Shown here piece by piece: positions 25,101-33,064 of a DNA stretch of 48,539 nt; the stretch's first letter is position 1, and each line of letters begins with the position of its first letter. The notes under the pieces were generated by a model. It had not been told where the DNA came from. It saw only the letters and a list, made by a program, of their open reading frames with translations, and did no database searches. The position numbers and the translations under genes were made by a program. The stretch covers positions 1 through 48,539 of the forward strand of contig NZ_JAGPOX010000069.1 in NCBI RefSeq assembly GCF_019038435.1, read 5' to 3'. The stretch comes from Nocardia alni. Lineage in GTDB: Bacteria > Actinomycetota > Actinomycetes > Mycobacteriales > Mycobacteriaceae.

Positions 25101-26018
25101 TTACCGGCGAGTCGGCACCGGGATGCGCATGAGATCCTCGGCCACCACCAGCTCGCCGTCGAAATGTTCACGGGCCTCGCGGCGATGATCCTCGAGATCG
25201 GCGTAACGCTGCGAGAAGTGGGTGAGCACCAGGGTGCGCACACCGCCCGCCTGCGCGGCCCGCGCGGCCTCGGCGGCGGTGAGATGGCCGTAGTCGCGGG
25301 CCAGTGCGGCGTCGGCGTCCAGAAACGTCGCCTCGATCACGAGCATATCGGCGTGCCGCGCCAAATCCTCGACGCCCTCGCACATTCGGGTGTCCATCAC
25401 GAAGGCGAAGCGCTGTCCGCGGCGCACGGTGGACACCTCGTCCAGGCCGACCACGCGCCCACCGGGCAGGCGCAGCGTGCCTTCGCGCTGCAGACGGCCG
25501 ATATCCGGGCCGCTGACGCCGAGTTCGGCCAGCCGGTCCGGCAGGATGCGACGCCCGTCCGGCTCGGTGAGCCGGTAGCCGAAGGTCTCGATGCGGTGGT
25601 CCAGCCGGACCGCCTCGAGCGTGAACGGCATGTCCGGCAGCAGAATCGGGCCCGCCTCGTCGACCGGGCCCTCGCGCAGCCCGGGGAACGGGGGCACCAC
25701 GTCGCGCAGCCGCCGGTAGAATTCGCCGCCGGATCCCGGAAAACACACGTCGACCGGGTGCGTTACCTGATCCAGGTTCAAGCGCGCGAGCACACCGGGC
25801 AGCCCGAGACAGTGATCGCCGTGGAAATGGGTCAGGCAGATCCGAGTGATCGCGTTGGCCGACACGCCCGCGAACGACATCTGCCGCTGGGTGCCCTCAC
25901 CCGGATCGAACAGGAGTCCCTCGGCGTCCCAGCGCAGCAGATAGCCGTTGTGATTGCGCTGGCGCGTCGGCACCTGACTGGCGGTCCCCAGTACTACCAA
26001 CTCCCGCGACGCGGTCAC
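25101..26018 (-). CDS. rnz: ribonuclease Z (tRNA 3' processing endonuclease)
   Basis: A 305-residue metallo-beta-lactamase-fold nuclease that trims the 3' trailer of tRNA precursors. The start region ELVVLGTASQVPTRQRN and the zinc motif THFHGDHCLGLPG (HxHxDH) are typical, with DTRM, VIEATF and LTHFSQRY further on. Length matches bacterial RNase Z. The frame is open a long way upstream, but the GTG at 26018 has GGGAG 8 nt before it and starts directly at the conserved domain. It diverges from the purine nucleoside phosphorylase gene. Confidence 0.9.
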   Translation of the reverse strand: MTASRELVVLGTASQVPTRQRNHNGYLLRWDAEGLLFDPGEGTQRQMSFAGVSANAITRICLTHFHGDHCLGLPGVLARLNLDQVTHPVDVCFPGSGGEFYRRLRDVVPPFPGLREGPVDEAGPILLPDMPFTLEAVRLDHRIETFGYRLTEPDGRRILPDRLAELGVSGPDIGRLQREGTLRLPGGRVVGLDEVSTVRRGQRFAFVMDTRMCEGVEDLARHADMLVIEATFLDADAALARDYGHLTAAEAARAAQAGGVRTLVLTHFSQRYADLEDHRREAREHFDGELVVAEDLMRIPVPTRR

Positions 26019-26245
26019 CGGCAGATCTCCCGTCGCGTCCGGCCGACCGCGCCCGGGGCCGGTGTGCCGGTCGCAAGGCTCCGAGCCGTCGCCCGGCAGC
26101 GAGGTTTCGTGCGGGTTCGCACCGGTGCCGATCTCACTGTTCTTCCCATCCACGCCGTATGACGACGATTTCGAGCCAGCGCGACCGTACCAGCACGGCG
26201 CGCTCGCGGGCCGTGGCCGGGCGAGCGCGCCGGGTCCGGGCGCAC

Positions 26246-26251
26246 TATCGT
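26246..26251 (+). promoter_or_regulatory. -10 hexamer of a probable leaderless promoter (PNP gene)
   Basis: TATCGT lies 7 nt before the ATG and there is no purine-rich ribosome binding site. The same hexamer lies 6 nt before the upp start. Confidence 0.5.
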
Positions 26252-26258
26252 TGGCCAC

Positions 26259-27038
26259 ATGCTTGCCGAACAGGCTGCCGCGGCGATCGCGGAGCGTACG
26301 GGAGTTCCGCACCATCGAGTCGCCGTCGTCCTCGGCTCGGGCTGGCAGGAGGCCGCCGCCGAAATCGGCAATCCGACAGCGACGGTGCCGATGGCCGAGC
26401 TGCCCGGGTTCGACGCGCCGACCGCCCAGGGCCATCAGGGCACCGTGCACTCGGTGACGGTGAACGAATCGCCCGTGCTGCTGATGATGGGCCGCCAGCA
26501 TCTCTACGAGGGCTACACCCCGGAGCAGGTCGTGCACAGTGTGCGCACGGCCATCGCCACCGGGGTGCGGACCGTGGTGCTGACCAATGCCGCCGGTGGT
26601 ATCCGCCCCGGCCTGCGCGTCGGCGAACCCGTATTGATCGGCGACCACATCAACCTCACCGGGCACACCCCGCTGACCGGCGCCACGTTCGTCGATCTGG
26701 TCGATGCGTGGGATCCCGAGTTGCGCACGCTCGCACGGGAAATCGACCCCGAACTGACGGAGGGCGTGTACGCGGGCCTGACCGGTCCGCAGTACGAGAC
26801 GCCCGCCGAGATCCGCATGCTGGGCGTCGTGGGCGCCGACCTGGTCGGCATGTCCACGGTGCTGGAGGCGATCGCCTGCCGTGCCCTGGGCGCCAGGGTG
26901 CTGGGTATCTCGCTGGTCACCAACCTGGCCGCCGGGGTGACCGGCGCGCACCTGTCGCACGCCGAGGTCCTGGCCGAAGGTCATGCCGCCGCACCACGAT
27001 TGGGCAAGCTGCTGCGCGGCGTGCTGGAACGCCTCTGA
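26259..27038 (+). CDS. deoD: purine nucleoside phosphorylase
   Basis: A 259-residue trimeric-type (PNP/MTAP family) phosphorylase that splits inosine and guanosine, or their deoxy forms, into base and ribose 1-phosphate. Motifs: VVLGSGWQ (phosphate), GRQHLYEGY, LTNAAGG, LTGPQYETPAEIRML and the base-binding TNLAAG. It corresponds to Rv3307. Its stop overlaps the start of the mutase gene by one base (TGATG), so ribose 1-phosphate release and phosphosugar mutase activity are made from one transcript. Confidence 0.92.
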   Translation: MLAEQAAAAIAERTGVPHHRVAVVLGSGWQEAAAEIGNPTATVPMAELPGFDAPTAQGHQGTVHSVTVNESPVLLMMGRQHLYEGYTPEQVVHSVRTAIATGVRTVVLTNAAGGIRPGLRVGEPVLIGDHINLTGHTPLTGATFVDLVDAWDPELRTLAREIDPELTEGVYAGLTGPQYETPAEIRMLGVVGADLVGMSTVLEAIACRALGARVLGISLVTNLAAGVTGAHLSHAEVLAEGHAAAPRLGKLLRGVLERL

Positions 27039-28885
27039 TGCTGCGGTTCGGAACGGCCGGGCTGCGGGGCCCGATGCAGGACGGCCCGGACGGCATGAAT
27101 ATCGACACGGTGCAGCAGGCCACGGCCGGACTGGCCGAATGGCTGCGTGGACGCTGTCTCGGCGGTGGGCTGGTGATCGTCGGCCGTGACGCCCGGCACG
27201 GCTCGGCGCGATTCGCCGCGGCCACCGCGGAAGTGCTCGCCGCCGCGGGGTTCTCGGTACTGCCGCTGCCACGTCCGCTGCCCACACCCGTGGTCGCGTT
27301 CGCGGTGCGGGAGTTGAAGGCGGTGGCCGGGGTGCAGATCACCGCATCGCACAATCCGGCCACGGACAACGGATACAAGGTGTACCTGGACGGCGGCTCC
27401 CAACTGATCCCGCCCGCGGACGCCGAGATCGAGGCGTGCATCGCGGCAGTGCGCGAACCGATTCCGCGCACCGATCCCCATCCGACCGCGCCCGCGCCGG
27501 ATCTGCTGGCGCTGCCCGCGGACGCCTCGGTCGCGGATATGGGCGAGGAGATCGTGCGCCGCTACCTGGCTCGCGTCTCGGCGCTACCTCGGCTGCTGGG
27601 TGAACCTCGTACACCGGCGGCCACGGCATCGGCCGACTTCGATCGCGCGGCGCGCCCGGACGGGATCCCGGATACCGCAGCCGATTCGGCCACACCCGCC
27701 GGCGCGGGAGCCGACGGCGCGGCGCTCGCGGCCGTATCCGATACACGCTCTGGCCCGGGAGCGAATGGCGCAGTGCTCGCGGCCGTATCCGATAGCGGAG
27801 CAAACCCGGTGCGGCGCAGCGATCTTCGGATCGCGCTGACGCCCATGCATGGCGTCGGCGGCGAACTCGCCGTCGCGGCGCTGCACGCCGCCGGATTCAC
27901 CGACGTGCATGTGGTGGAAGAACAGTTCGCTCCGGATCCGGACTTCCCGACCGTGGCGTTCCCCAATCCCGAGGAGCCGGGCGCGTCGGACCTGCTGCTG
28001 GCCCTGGCCGAGAAGGTCGAGGCGCACGTCGCGATCGCCCTGGATCCCGACGCCGACCGATGCGCGCTCGGGGTGCGGGGGCCGGGCGGGTGGCAGATGC
28101 TGCGCGGCGACCAGACCGGTGTCCTGCTGGCCGACTATGTCTTACGCACCGCCGAACCCGATGCGCTGGTGGCGACCACCCTCGTGTCGTCGCGACTGCT
28201 GAGCAAACTGGCTCCGGCTCGCGGCGCGCGCTACACGGAAACGTTGACCGGCTTCAAGTGGCTGGCCCGCGCCGGCAACGGTCTGGTGTACGCCTACGAG
28301 GAGGCGATCGGCCACTGCGTCGACCCGAAGGCGGTGCGCGACAAGGACGGTATCTCCGCGGCCGTGGCGGCAGCCGACCTGCTGGCCCGATTGCGCGCTC
28401 GCGGCCGCACCCCGCTGGATCTGCTCGACGACTACGCGCTCGAATTCGGCCTGCACGTCGGCGATCAGGTCTCGCTGCGCCTGGCCGATCAGCGTGCCGC
28501 CGCGGCGGCGGTCGAGCGGCTGCGCGAGGAACCGCCGGAGACGCTGGCGGGCGAACAGGTCGTCTGCACCGACATGTCGCGGATCCGCGGGCAGATGCGC
28601 ACCGACGCACTGATTTTCCAGGGCCCCACCCAGCGCGTCGTGGTCCGCCCCTCCGGCACCGAGCCGAAACTCAAATGCTATCTCGAAGTGGTGGAACAGG
28701 TTTCCGACCGCGACGCACTACCTGCGGCGAAAGACGCTGCAACGCAACGCCTTTCCCGACTTCGAGAATTCTTTTCCGCGCTGAGCCGACCCGCCCCCGC
28801 CGACCTACCCTCGCCCGGAACGCAAGCCCCCTATCTCGGCCCGAATTGGCGGTCACCCGCGTCGCCCAATCCGGGCACGATGTAG
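27038..28885 (+). CDS. pmmB: phosphosugar mutase (phosphomannomutase/phosphopentomutase type)
   Basis: A 615-residue alpha-D-phosphohexomutase. Motifs: active Ser loop VQITASHNPATDNGYK, Mg loop ALDPDADRCALG, sugar loop YAYEEAIGHC and phosphate loop RPSGTEPKLKCYLE. It corresponds to Rv3308 (pmmB). Coupling to PNP suggests it interconverts ribose 1- and 5-phosphate, as phosphopentomutases of this family do. It is longer than usual: residues ~190-258 are a low-complexity insert with two copies of LAAVSD, and the C-terminal ~35 residues are Pro-rich. Its last 55 bases overlap the 3' end of the convergent upp gene. Confidence 0.88.
   Translation: MLRFGTAGLRGPMQDGPDGMNIDTVQQATAGLAEWLRGRCLGGGLVIVGRDARHGSARFAAATAEVLAAAGFSVLPLPRPLPTPVVAFAVRELKAVAGVQITASHNPATDNGYKVYLDGGSQLIPPADAEIEACIAAVREPIPRTDPHPTAPAPDLLALPADASVADMGEEIVRRYLARVSALPRLLGEPRTPAATASADFDRAARPDGIPDTAADSATPAGAGADGAALAAVSDTRSGPGANGAVLAAVSDSGANPVRRSDLRIALTPMHGVGGELAVAALHAAGFTDVHVVEEQFAPDPDFPTVAFPNPEEPGASDLLLALAEKVEAHVAIALDPDADRCALGVRGPGGWQMLRGDQTGVLLADYVLRTAEPDALVATTLVSSRLLSKLAPARGARYTETLTGFKWLARAGNGLVYAYEEAIGHCVDPKAVRDKDGISAAVAAADLLARLRARGRTPLDLLDDYALEFGLHVGDQVSLRLADQRAAAAAVERLREEPPETLAGEQVVCTDMSRIRGQMRTDALIFQGPTQRVVVRPSGTEPKLKCYLEVVEQVSDRDALPAAKDAATQRLSRLREFFSALSRPAPADLPSPGTQAPYLGPNWRSPASPNPGTM
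27724..27794. repeat. two identical 20-bp copies 51 bp apart in the mutase insert
   Basis: GCTCGCGGCCGTATCCGATA occurs at 27724-27743 and 27775-27794, in frame (17 codons apart), encoding LAAVSD. It is a duplication inside the non-conserved insert. Confidence 0.75.
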
Positions 28886-29454
28886 GCGTTCGAATTCAAC
28901 CCGTCGTCCACGGCCGCAGTGACCAGCCGCACCGGCAAGCCCGACCGCTCGAGTGCTGCCACGCCCTCGGGCGCGGCCACCACGCACACCGCGGTGATGT
29001 CGGTGGCTTCCCGCGCCGCCAGCAATTCCAGCGTGTGCCGCATCGAGCCGCCGGTGGCAAGCATCGGATCCAGGACGAATACCGGCACCCCGGCCAGGCT
29101 CTCGGGCAGCGATTCCATATAGGGCACCGGCTGATGGGTCTTCTCGTCGCGGGCGATCCCGACAAAACCCACGCGCGATTCGGGAATCAGCTCGCTGGCC
29201 GCGTCCACCATGCCCAGCCCGGCTCGCAGCACCGGCACCAGCAGCGGCGGATGCGCCAGCCGCACACCCGTGGTGGTCGCGACCGGCGTCATGACCTCGA
29301 ACGTCGCCAGCGGCGCGGCGCGCAGTGCCTCATAGATCAGAATTCCGGTCAGGTCGCGCAGCGCGGCGCGAAACGCCGGATTCGGCGTGCGGGCATCACG
29401 CATAATCGTCAGCAGGGCAGCGGCGAGCGGATGATCCACGGTGTGCGTTCGCAT
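28831..29454 (-). CDS. upp: uracil phosphoribosyltransferase
   Basis: A 207-residue enzyme that makes UMP from uracil and PRPP. It has the PRPP-binding loop FVLDPMLATGGSM, the RAGLGM phosphate region, the ARDEKTHQPVPY flexible hood and the uracil-binding C-terminus AYIVPGLGDAGDRQFG. Length equals the mycobacterial protein (Rv3309c). The ATG has TATCGT 6 nt before it and no ribosome binding site, suggesting a leaderless mRNA. The frame is open upstream antisense to the NlpC gene; that part is not family-like. Confidence 0.94.
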   Translation of the reverse strand: MRTHTVDHPLAAALLTIMRDARTPNPAFRAALRDLTGILIYEALRAAPLATFEVMTPVATTTGVRLAHPPLLVPVLRAGLGMVDAASELIPESRVGFVGIARDEKTHQPVPYMESLPESLAGVPVFVLDPMLATGGSMRHTLELLAAREATDITAVCVVAAPEGVAALERSGLPVRLVTAAVDDGLNSNAYIVPGLGDAGDRQFGPR

Positions 29455-29460
29455 GAGGGA

Positions 29461-29466
29461 ACGATA
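29461..29466 (-). promoter_or_regulatory. -10 hexamer of a probable leaderless promoter (upp)
   Basis: TATCGT on the minus strand lies 6 nt before the upp ATG. Confidence 0.5.
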
Positions 29467-29564
29467 AAGTCTCCTCGGGCCGAGGCGGAACCGATCCCGT
29501 GGGGACTGCGTCAAAGTACTCCGATGACGTAATCTGCCAGCAGACCAGCACGATGGGGGATGTG

Positions 29565-29888
29565 ATGTCCAAAATCTCGGTCGACACCGAGGGGGTTGCC
29601 GCCTACGGTGTGACAGCCGGCGGCCTGGCCGCCGAGATGGCCTCGGCCGCGGCATCCGCGGCCGCCGCCGATCCTGCTCTGCTCGGGCCGATATTCGGTC
29701 TCGTCGGAGGCGATTTCGTGACCGCGTACACGGCCGCGCACGCCGGGCATGTGGCCTCGATCGGTCAGCTGTCGGCGGTTCTGGGCTCGATCGGCACCGC
29801 TGCCGCCGGCGCGGCGAGCACCTATGCCGAGTCCGACGCCGAGCACGCCGCGGCCACCCGTGCGGTCCAGGAGGGTATCCAAGCGTGA
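29565..29888 (+). CDS. ESX-associated small alpha-helical protein (EspC/DUF2580-like)
   Basis: A 107-residue Ala-rich helical protein beginning SKISVDTEGVAAYG, with a GGDFVTAYTAAHAGHVASIGQLS middle. This pattern is found in EspC-type proteins secreted by, or paired with, type VII secretion substrates in mycobacteria and Nocardia. GGGGGA precedes the ATG closely; two upstream in-frame ATGs add 4 to 22 residues. It overlaps the next gene (GTGA), so the two products are probably partners. Likely a helical-hairpin partner of the NlpC/P60 protein. Confidence 0.7.
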   Translation: MSKISVDTEGVAAYGVTAGGLAAEMASAAASAAAADPALLGPIFGLVGGDFVTAYTAAHAGHVASIGQLSAVLGSIGTAAAGAASTYAESDAEHAAATRAVQEGIQA

Positions 29889-31003
29889 TTGCGGGAATCG
29901 ACCTCGACGCCCTGGCCAAACCCCTGATCGATCTGGTCACCAGCTTCGGCACCGGCGTCATGCCCAACGGCGGCACGTCCGACGCGCTGCGCCGGACCTC
30001 GAGCACGATCGACGGCATCCACAAGGCCGGCAGCAACAGCATCAACCAGATGACCAACGCCTGGAACGGTGGCGCCGGTGATGCCGCGATGGACAAGGCG
30101 ATGCGGGTGCAGACGTCCGCGGCCTCGATCTCCGACCGCGGCAACGATATGGCCGACGTGGTGGGCAAGGCCGCGGCCACGGTGCAGACCGGACAGCAGA
30201 AGCTCACCGGAATCCTCCAGGATTTCGTGCACCAGGTGAACATGCTCGGCCCCGCCGCCACCACCCCGATGGGCCTGACGACCGTGGTCAGCTCCGCGAT
30301 CGACCACTTCGGCCAGGCGGTGGGCGTGGTCGGGCAGGTGCGCTCCGATCTCGATACGCATACCGCGTCGATGGCCCAGCTCACCCCGCCACCCTCGACC
30401 CCGAGCCTGGCCGGCGCCCCGGTGAATCCGTCCGCGTTCGTCTCTCAGCTCGGCACCGGCGTCCAGGCGGCCTCGTCGGTGCTCGGCGGTGTGGTCTCGG
30501 CAGCGGGCTCGCTGGTCAGCCCGGCCTCTCACGGTGCGGAGCGCTCCGCGAGCGCGGTCGCGCCGGCGTCGCCCAACGGTCGGACCAAGCCCGGCCGGCA
30601 CGGCGGCGTCATGATCACCCTGCCGAACGGAACGCAGGTGGAGGCGCCGAATCAGAAGGCCGCCACCGCGGTACAGGCCGCGATCCGCTGTTGCGGCACC
30701 CCGTACGTCTGGGGCGGCAACAGTCCTGGGCATGGACTGGACTGCAGTGGCCTGACCAAGTACGCCTACGCCCAGGCCGGTGTCGACCTGCCTCGCCTGG
30801 CGGCCGATCAGAGCCAGGGCGCCACGCCGGTCAGTGCCGGTGATGTGATGCCCGGCGACCTGGCCATCTGGGATGGTCACGTCGCGATGGTCGTCGGGGA
30901 CGGAAAGATGGTCGAGGCCGGTGATCCGGTGCAGATAGATCCGATTCGAACGGAGAACATGGGAATGGCGTTCCACGGCTTCTACCGGCCTACGTCGTCA
31001 TGA
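29885..31003 (+). CDS. NlpC/P60 peptidase with WXG100-like N-terminus (putative ESX substrate)
   Basis: A 372-residue protein. Residues ~1-130 are helical with an NAWNGGAGDAAM turn like the WXG motif of type VII substrates. A Pro/Ser/Ala linker spans ~130-245. Residues ~255-372 form an NlpC/P60 (C40) domain: catalytic Cys in LDCSGLTKYAY, His in WDGHVAMVVGDG and a third polar residue near VEAGDPV. Such enzymes cut D-Glu-meso-diaminopimelate bonds in cell-wall peptides. No N-terminal signal peptide is seen, consistent with ESX export together with the preceding gene product. It could serve in wall remodelling or as an antibacterial effector. Confidence 0.85.
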   Translation: MIAGIDLDALAKPLIDLVTSFGTGVMPNGGTSDALRRTSSTIDGIHKAGSNSINQMTNAWNGGAGDAAMDKAMRVQTSAASISDRGNDMADVVGKAAATVQTGQQKLTGILQDFVHQVNMLGPAATTPMGLTTVVSSAIDHFGQAVGVVGQVRSDLDTHTASMAQLTPPPSTPSLAGAPVNPSAFVSQLGTGVQAASSVLGGVVSAAGSLVSPASHGAERSASAVAPASPNGRTKPGRHGGVMITLPNGTQVEAPNQKAATAVQAAIRCCGTPYVWGGNSPGHGLDCSGLTKYAYAQAGVDLPRLAADQSQGATPVSAGDVMPGDLAIWDGHVAMVVGDGKMVEAGDPVQIDPIRTENMGMAFHGFYRPTSS

Positions 31004-31013
31004 GCGGGGAGCA

Positions 31014-31361
31014 ATGAGTCAACCGAAGCAGCAGATACCCAACGTCACCGTGGCCGCCAGCAGCAATCGCTCCGGCACCATCACCGTGCGGGCCACCGAT
31101 CAGGGCATGCCCGTCGAGATCAAGTTCGAGCGCAGCGAATACCGCTACGGCGCACAGGCTCTCGCTTCCGAGATACTGCGCCTGACCAAGCGCTCGGCGA
31201 TCGTCGCCAAGGCCCGTCGTCGCGAGCAGCTGGCCGAGACGGGGATGCCGGTCGAGATCCTGGACAAGCTCGGCCTGCCCACCCGCCAGGCGGCAGTGGA
31301 CGAACTGGACCGCATGGACGACGAGGACACCGGGCCCACCAGCTGGATGAGGCAGGTATGA
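31014..31361 (+). CDS. small conserved-type protein of the ESX-linked operon, unknown
   Basis: A 115-residue acidic/basic mixed protein starting MSQPKQQIPNVTVAASSNRSG. The first half looks like beta strands (ITVRATDQGMPVEIKF), the second half helical with charged residues. No family is recognised. GGGGAG lies just before the ATG, and its stop overlaps the next start by 4 bases (ATGA). Operon position suggests a chaperone or assembly role for the secreted pair upstream. Confidence 0.6.
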   Translation: MSQPKQQIPNVTVAASSNRSGTITVRATDQGMPVEIKFERSEYRYGAQALASEILRLTKRSAIVAKARRREQLAETGMPVEILDKLGLPTRQAAVDELDRMDDEDTGPTSWMRQV

Positions 31362-31690
31362 GCGCAGAGATGGATGCTCTGGTCGCTGCGGCGACCGACA
31401 AGCTCGAGGCGCTCGAGGCCGCGCTGTACGGCCTCGGTCAGGTGCGCGGGCGGCACACCACCGAGGACGGCCTGGTGACTGTCGAGGTCGACAGCAACGG
31501 CGCGCTGGTCGGGCTGCGGCTGGCCGAGTCGATCACCTCGCACAGCCCCGCCGAAGTGGGACAGGCCATCATCTGGGCCTGCACCCAGGCGGCTCAGGAC
31601 GCGGGTGAACAGCGTTCGGCGGTGGTGTCGAATCTCAATTCCAGCTTCGCTTCACCGGAGCCGGGAAATAGTGGGGGGCGGGCCGAATAG
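31358..31690 (+). CDS. YbaB/EbfC-like protein of the ESX-linked operon
   Basis: A 110-residue protein whose helix-strand-helix plan (helix with KLEALEAALYGL, strands GLVTVEVDSNGALVGLRL, helix EVGQAIIWACTQAAQDA) matches the YbaB/EbfC nucleoid-protein fold. In actinobacteria, divergent members are common beside ESX/WXG100 genes. Start codon overlaps the preceding stop (ATGA). DNA binding is not assured for this subgroup. It ends the four-gene unit. Confidence 0.65.
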   Translation: MSAEMDALVAAATDKLEALEAALYGLGQVRGRHTTEDGLVTVEVDSNGALVGLRLAESITSHSPAEVGQAIIWACTQAAQDAGEQRSAVVSNLNSSFASPEPGNSGGRAE

Positions 31691-31710
31691 TGCCACACCC
31701 GGCGGCTCGA

Positions 31711-31716
31711 TAGGCT
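31711..31716 (+). promoter_or_regulatory. -10 hexamer of a probable leaderless promoter (Rv3311-like gene)
   Basis: TAGGCT lies 7 nt before the ATG at 31724, with no ribosome binding site. Confidence 0.45.
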
Positions 31717-31723
31717 CACGGTC

Positions 31724-32977
31724 ATGGCTTCTGGAGACATCGTCCCGATCGAGCTCGGCCTGACCGACGGCGATCTCGTCACCCTGTGGGCACCGCGCTG
31801 GCGAGACGGTGACGACGAGTGGGAGGCATTCCTCGGACACGAGGACGCGCTGTACGGCTTCGCCTCCGTCGCGGAACTGGCCGCATTCATCCGGACCAGC
31901 GACGATCACGATCTCGTCGACCATCCGGCATGGAAGGTCATCGGCGGATTGTCCGCGGCTCAGCTCGAGCCGGAGGAACATCACATCTTCGATCTGGTCG
32001 GGGTGCCGGAACTCGCTGCGGGCGATCCGGATCCGGATTCGCTGGGCGAGCTCGAGGAGACTCTCGAGATGGCGCGCACCATCGGCGAGGTGTGCGAGCT
32101 CGACGTGGTGACCAAGTTCTTCGGCTCGCATCCGGTGCTGGGCGCGCTGCCCTCCGGGATGAGCGCCTTCGTGGGGCGTGAGGGCCAGGAGTTGTGGGAG
32201 CAGATCGGGGCCGCCATCGCCAAGGACTGGGATCGGGTCGTCGACGCCATCGATGCGGTGGTGAAGTCGCCGGAGGTCGACGCCGAGGCCGTGTCGGTCG
32301 CGGAGGCCGAACTGCTGGCGGCGGAGGAGAACGTCGTCGACGCCGAGGATGCGGCCGAGACAGACGACGACGATGAGATCGAACAGGTCGACCTCGACGA
32401 CGACTCCGACGAGGAAGACTCCGAGGAGGAGACGTTCTGGCACGGGGTCGGCATCGACCCGGTGCGGATCGTCACCTCCGAGGGCGAATTCTTCACGCTG
32501 CGTTGCTATCTCGACGACGAGCCGGTGTTCCTGGGCAACGACGGCTCGATCACGGTGTTCGGTTCCGAGCGTGCGCTGGCCCGCTACCTGGCCGACGACC
32601 ACGATCACGACCTGGCCGCGGTGAGCACATACGGCGAGGTGCACACCGCCGCCATCGACGGCTCCCTGGAGGTGGAGGTCTCCGACGAGAACGTCTACGT
32701 CCTGCCCGGACTCGCCGACGACTTGTCCCAGGGCCCCAAGGCGGTCGATATCGAACAGCTCGACCTGGCCGTCGAATTGCTGAGCGACGCGGCCGATTAC
32801 GCCGACGACGACACGGTCGAGCAGGCACTGGCCAAGTCCACCCCGCTCGGCTGGTATGTGTCCTATCTGCTCGAGCCCGATCCGAGCCGGCTGGCGCCCA
32901 GCCCGCCGTTCTCCGCCGAGGCCGATTCCTGGCGCACCCTCGAGCATGCCTTCGAGGCACGCCTGGCAAAGGGATGA
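31724..32977 (+). CDS. conserved acidic protein, Rv3311-like
   Basis: A 417-residue, strongly acidic protein. Two similar halves share the pattern of a DGDLVTLWAPR / EGEFFTLRCY strand followed by FLG-x-ED/ND and an A-x-FIR / LARYLADDHDHDLA helix. They are joined by an Asp/Glu-rich linker at about residues 205-240. This looks like an internal duplication. It sits between upp and add where M. tuberculosis has Rv3311, a conserved protein of nearly the same length. Relatives are sometimes annotated as primosomal protein, for which I see no support. Function is unknown. Confidence 0.8.
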   Translation: MASGDIVPIELGLTDGDLVTLWAPRWRDGDDEWEAFLGHEDALYGFASVAELAAFIRTSDDHDLVDHPAWKVIGGLSAAQLEPEEHHIFDLVGVPELAAGDPDPDSLGELEETLEMARTIGEVCELDVVTKFFGSHPVLGALPSGMSAFVGREGQELWEQIGAAIAKDWDRVVDAIDAVVKSPEVDAEAVSVAEAELLAAEENVVDAEDAAETDDDDEIEQVDLDDDSDEEDSEEETFWHGVGIDPVRIVTSEGEFFTLRCYLDDEPVFLGNDGSITVFGSERALARYLADDHDHDLAAVSTYGEVHTAAIDGSLEVEVSDENVYVLPGLADDLSQGPKAVDIEQLDLAVELLSDAADYADDDTVEQALAKSTPLGWYVSYLLEPDPSRLAPSPPFSAEADSWRTLEHAFEARLAKG

Positions 32978-33010
32978 GTTGATCCCCGGCCCTCATGAAA
33001 TCAGTTGTTG

Positions 33011-33046
33011 CGTCCCCGTTTCCCGGTAGTTCGGGAAACGGGGACG
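33011..33046. terminator. 15-bp perfect bidirectional terminator hairpin
   Basis: CGTCCCCGTTTCCCG and CGGGAAACGGGGACG pair perfectly over 15 bp around the loop GTAGTT. It lies between the convergent stops of the Rv3311-like gene (32977) and add (33065). Confidence 0.9.
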
Positions 33047-33064
33047 AAACCAGGGCTTTCTTCG

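Noticed and set aside
28831..30384. Upstream extension of upp to 517 codons
   Set aside because: The added part is antisense to the EspC-like and NlpC genes; the family length of 207 residues starts at 29454.
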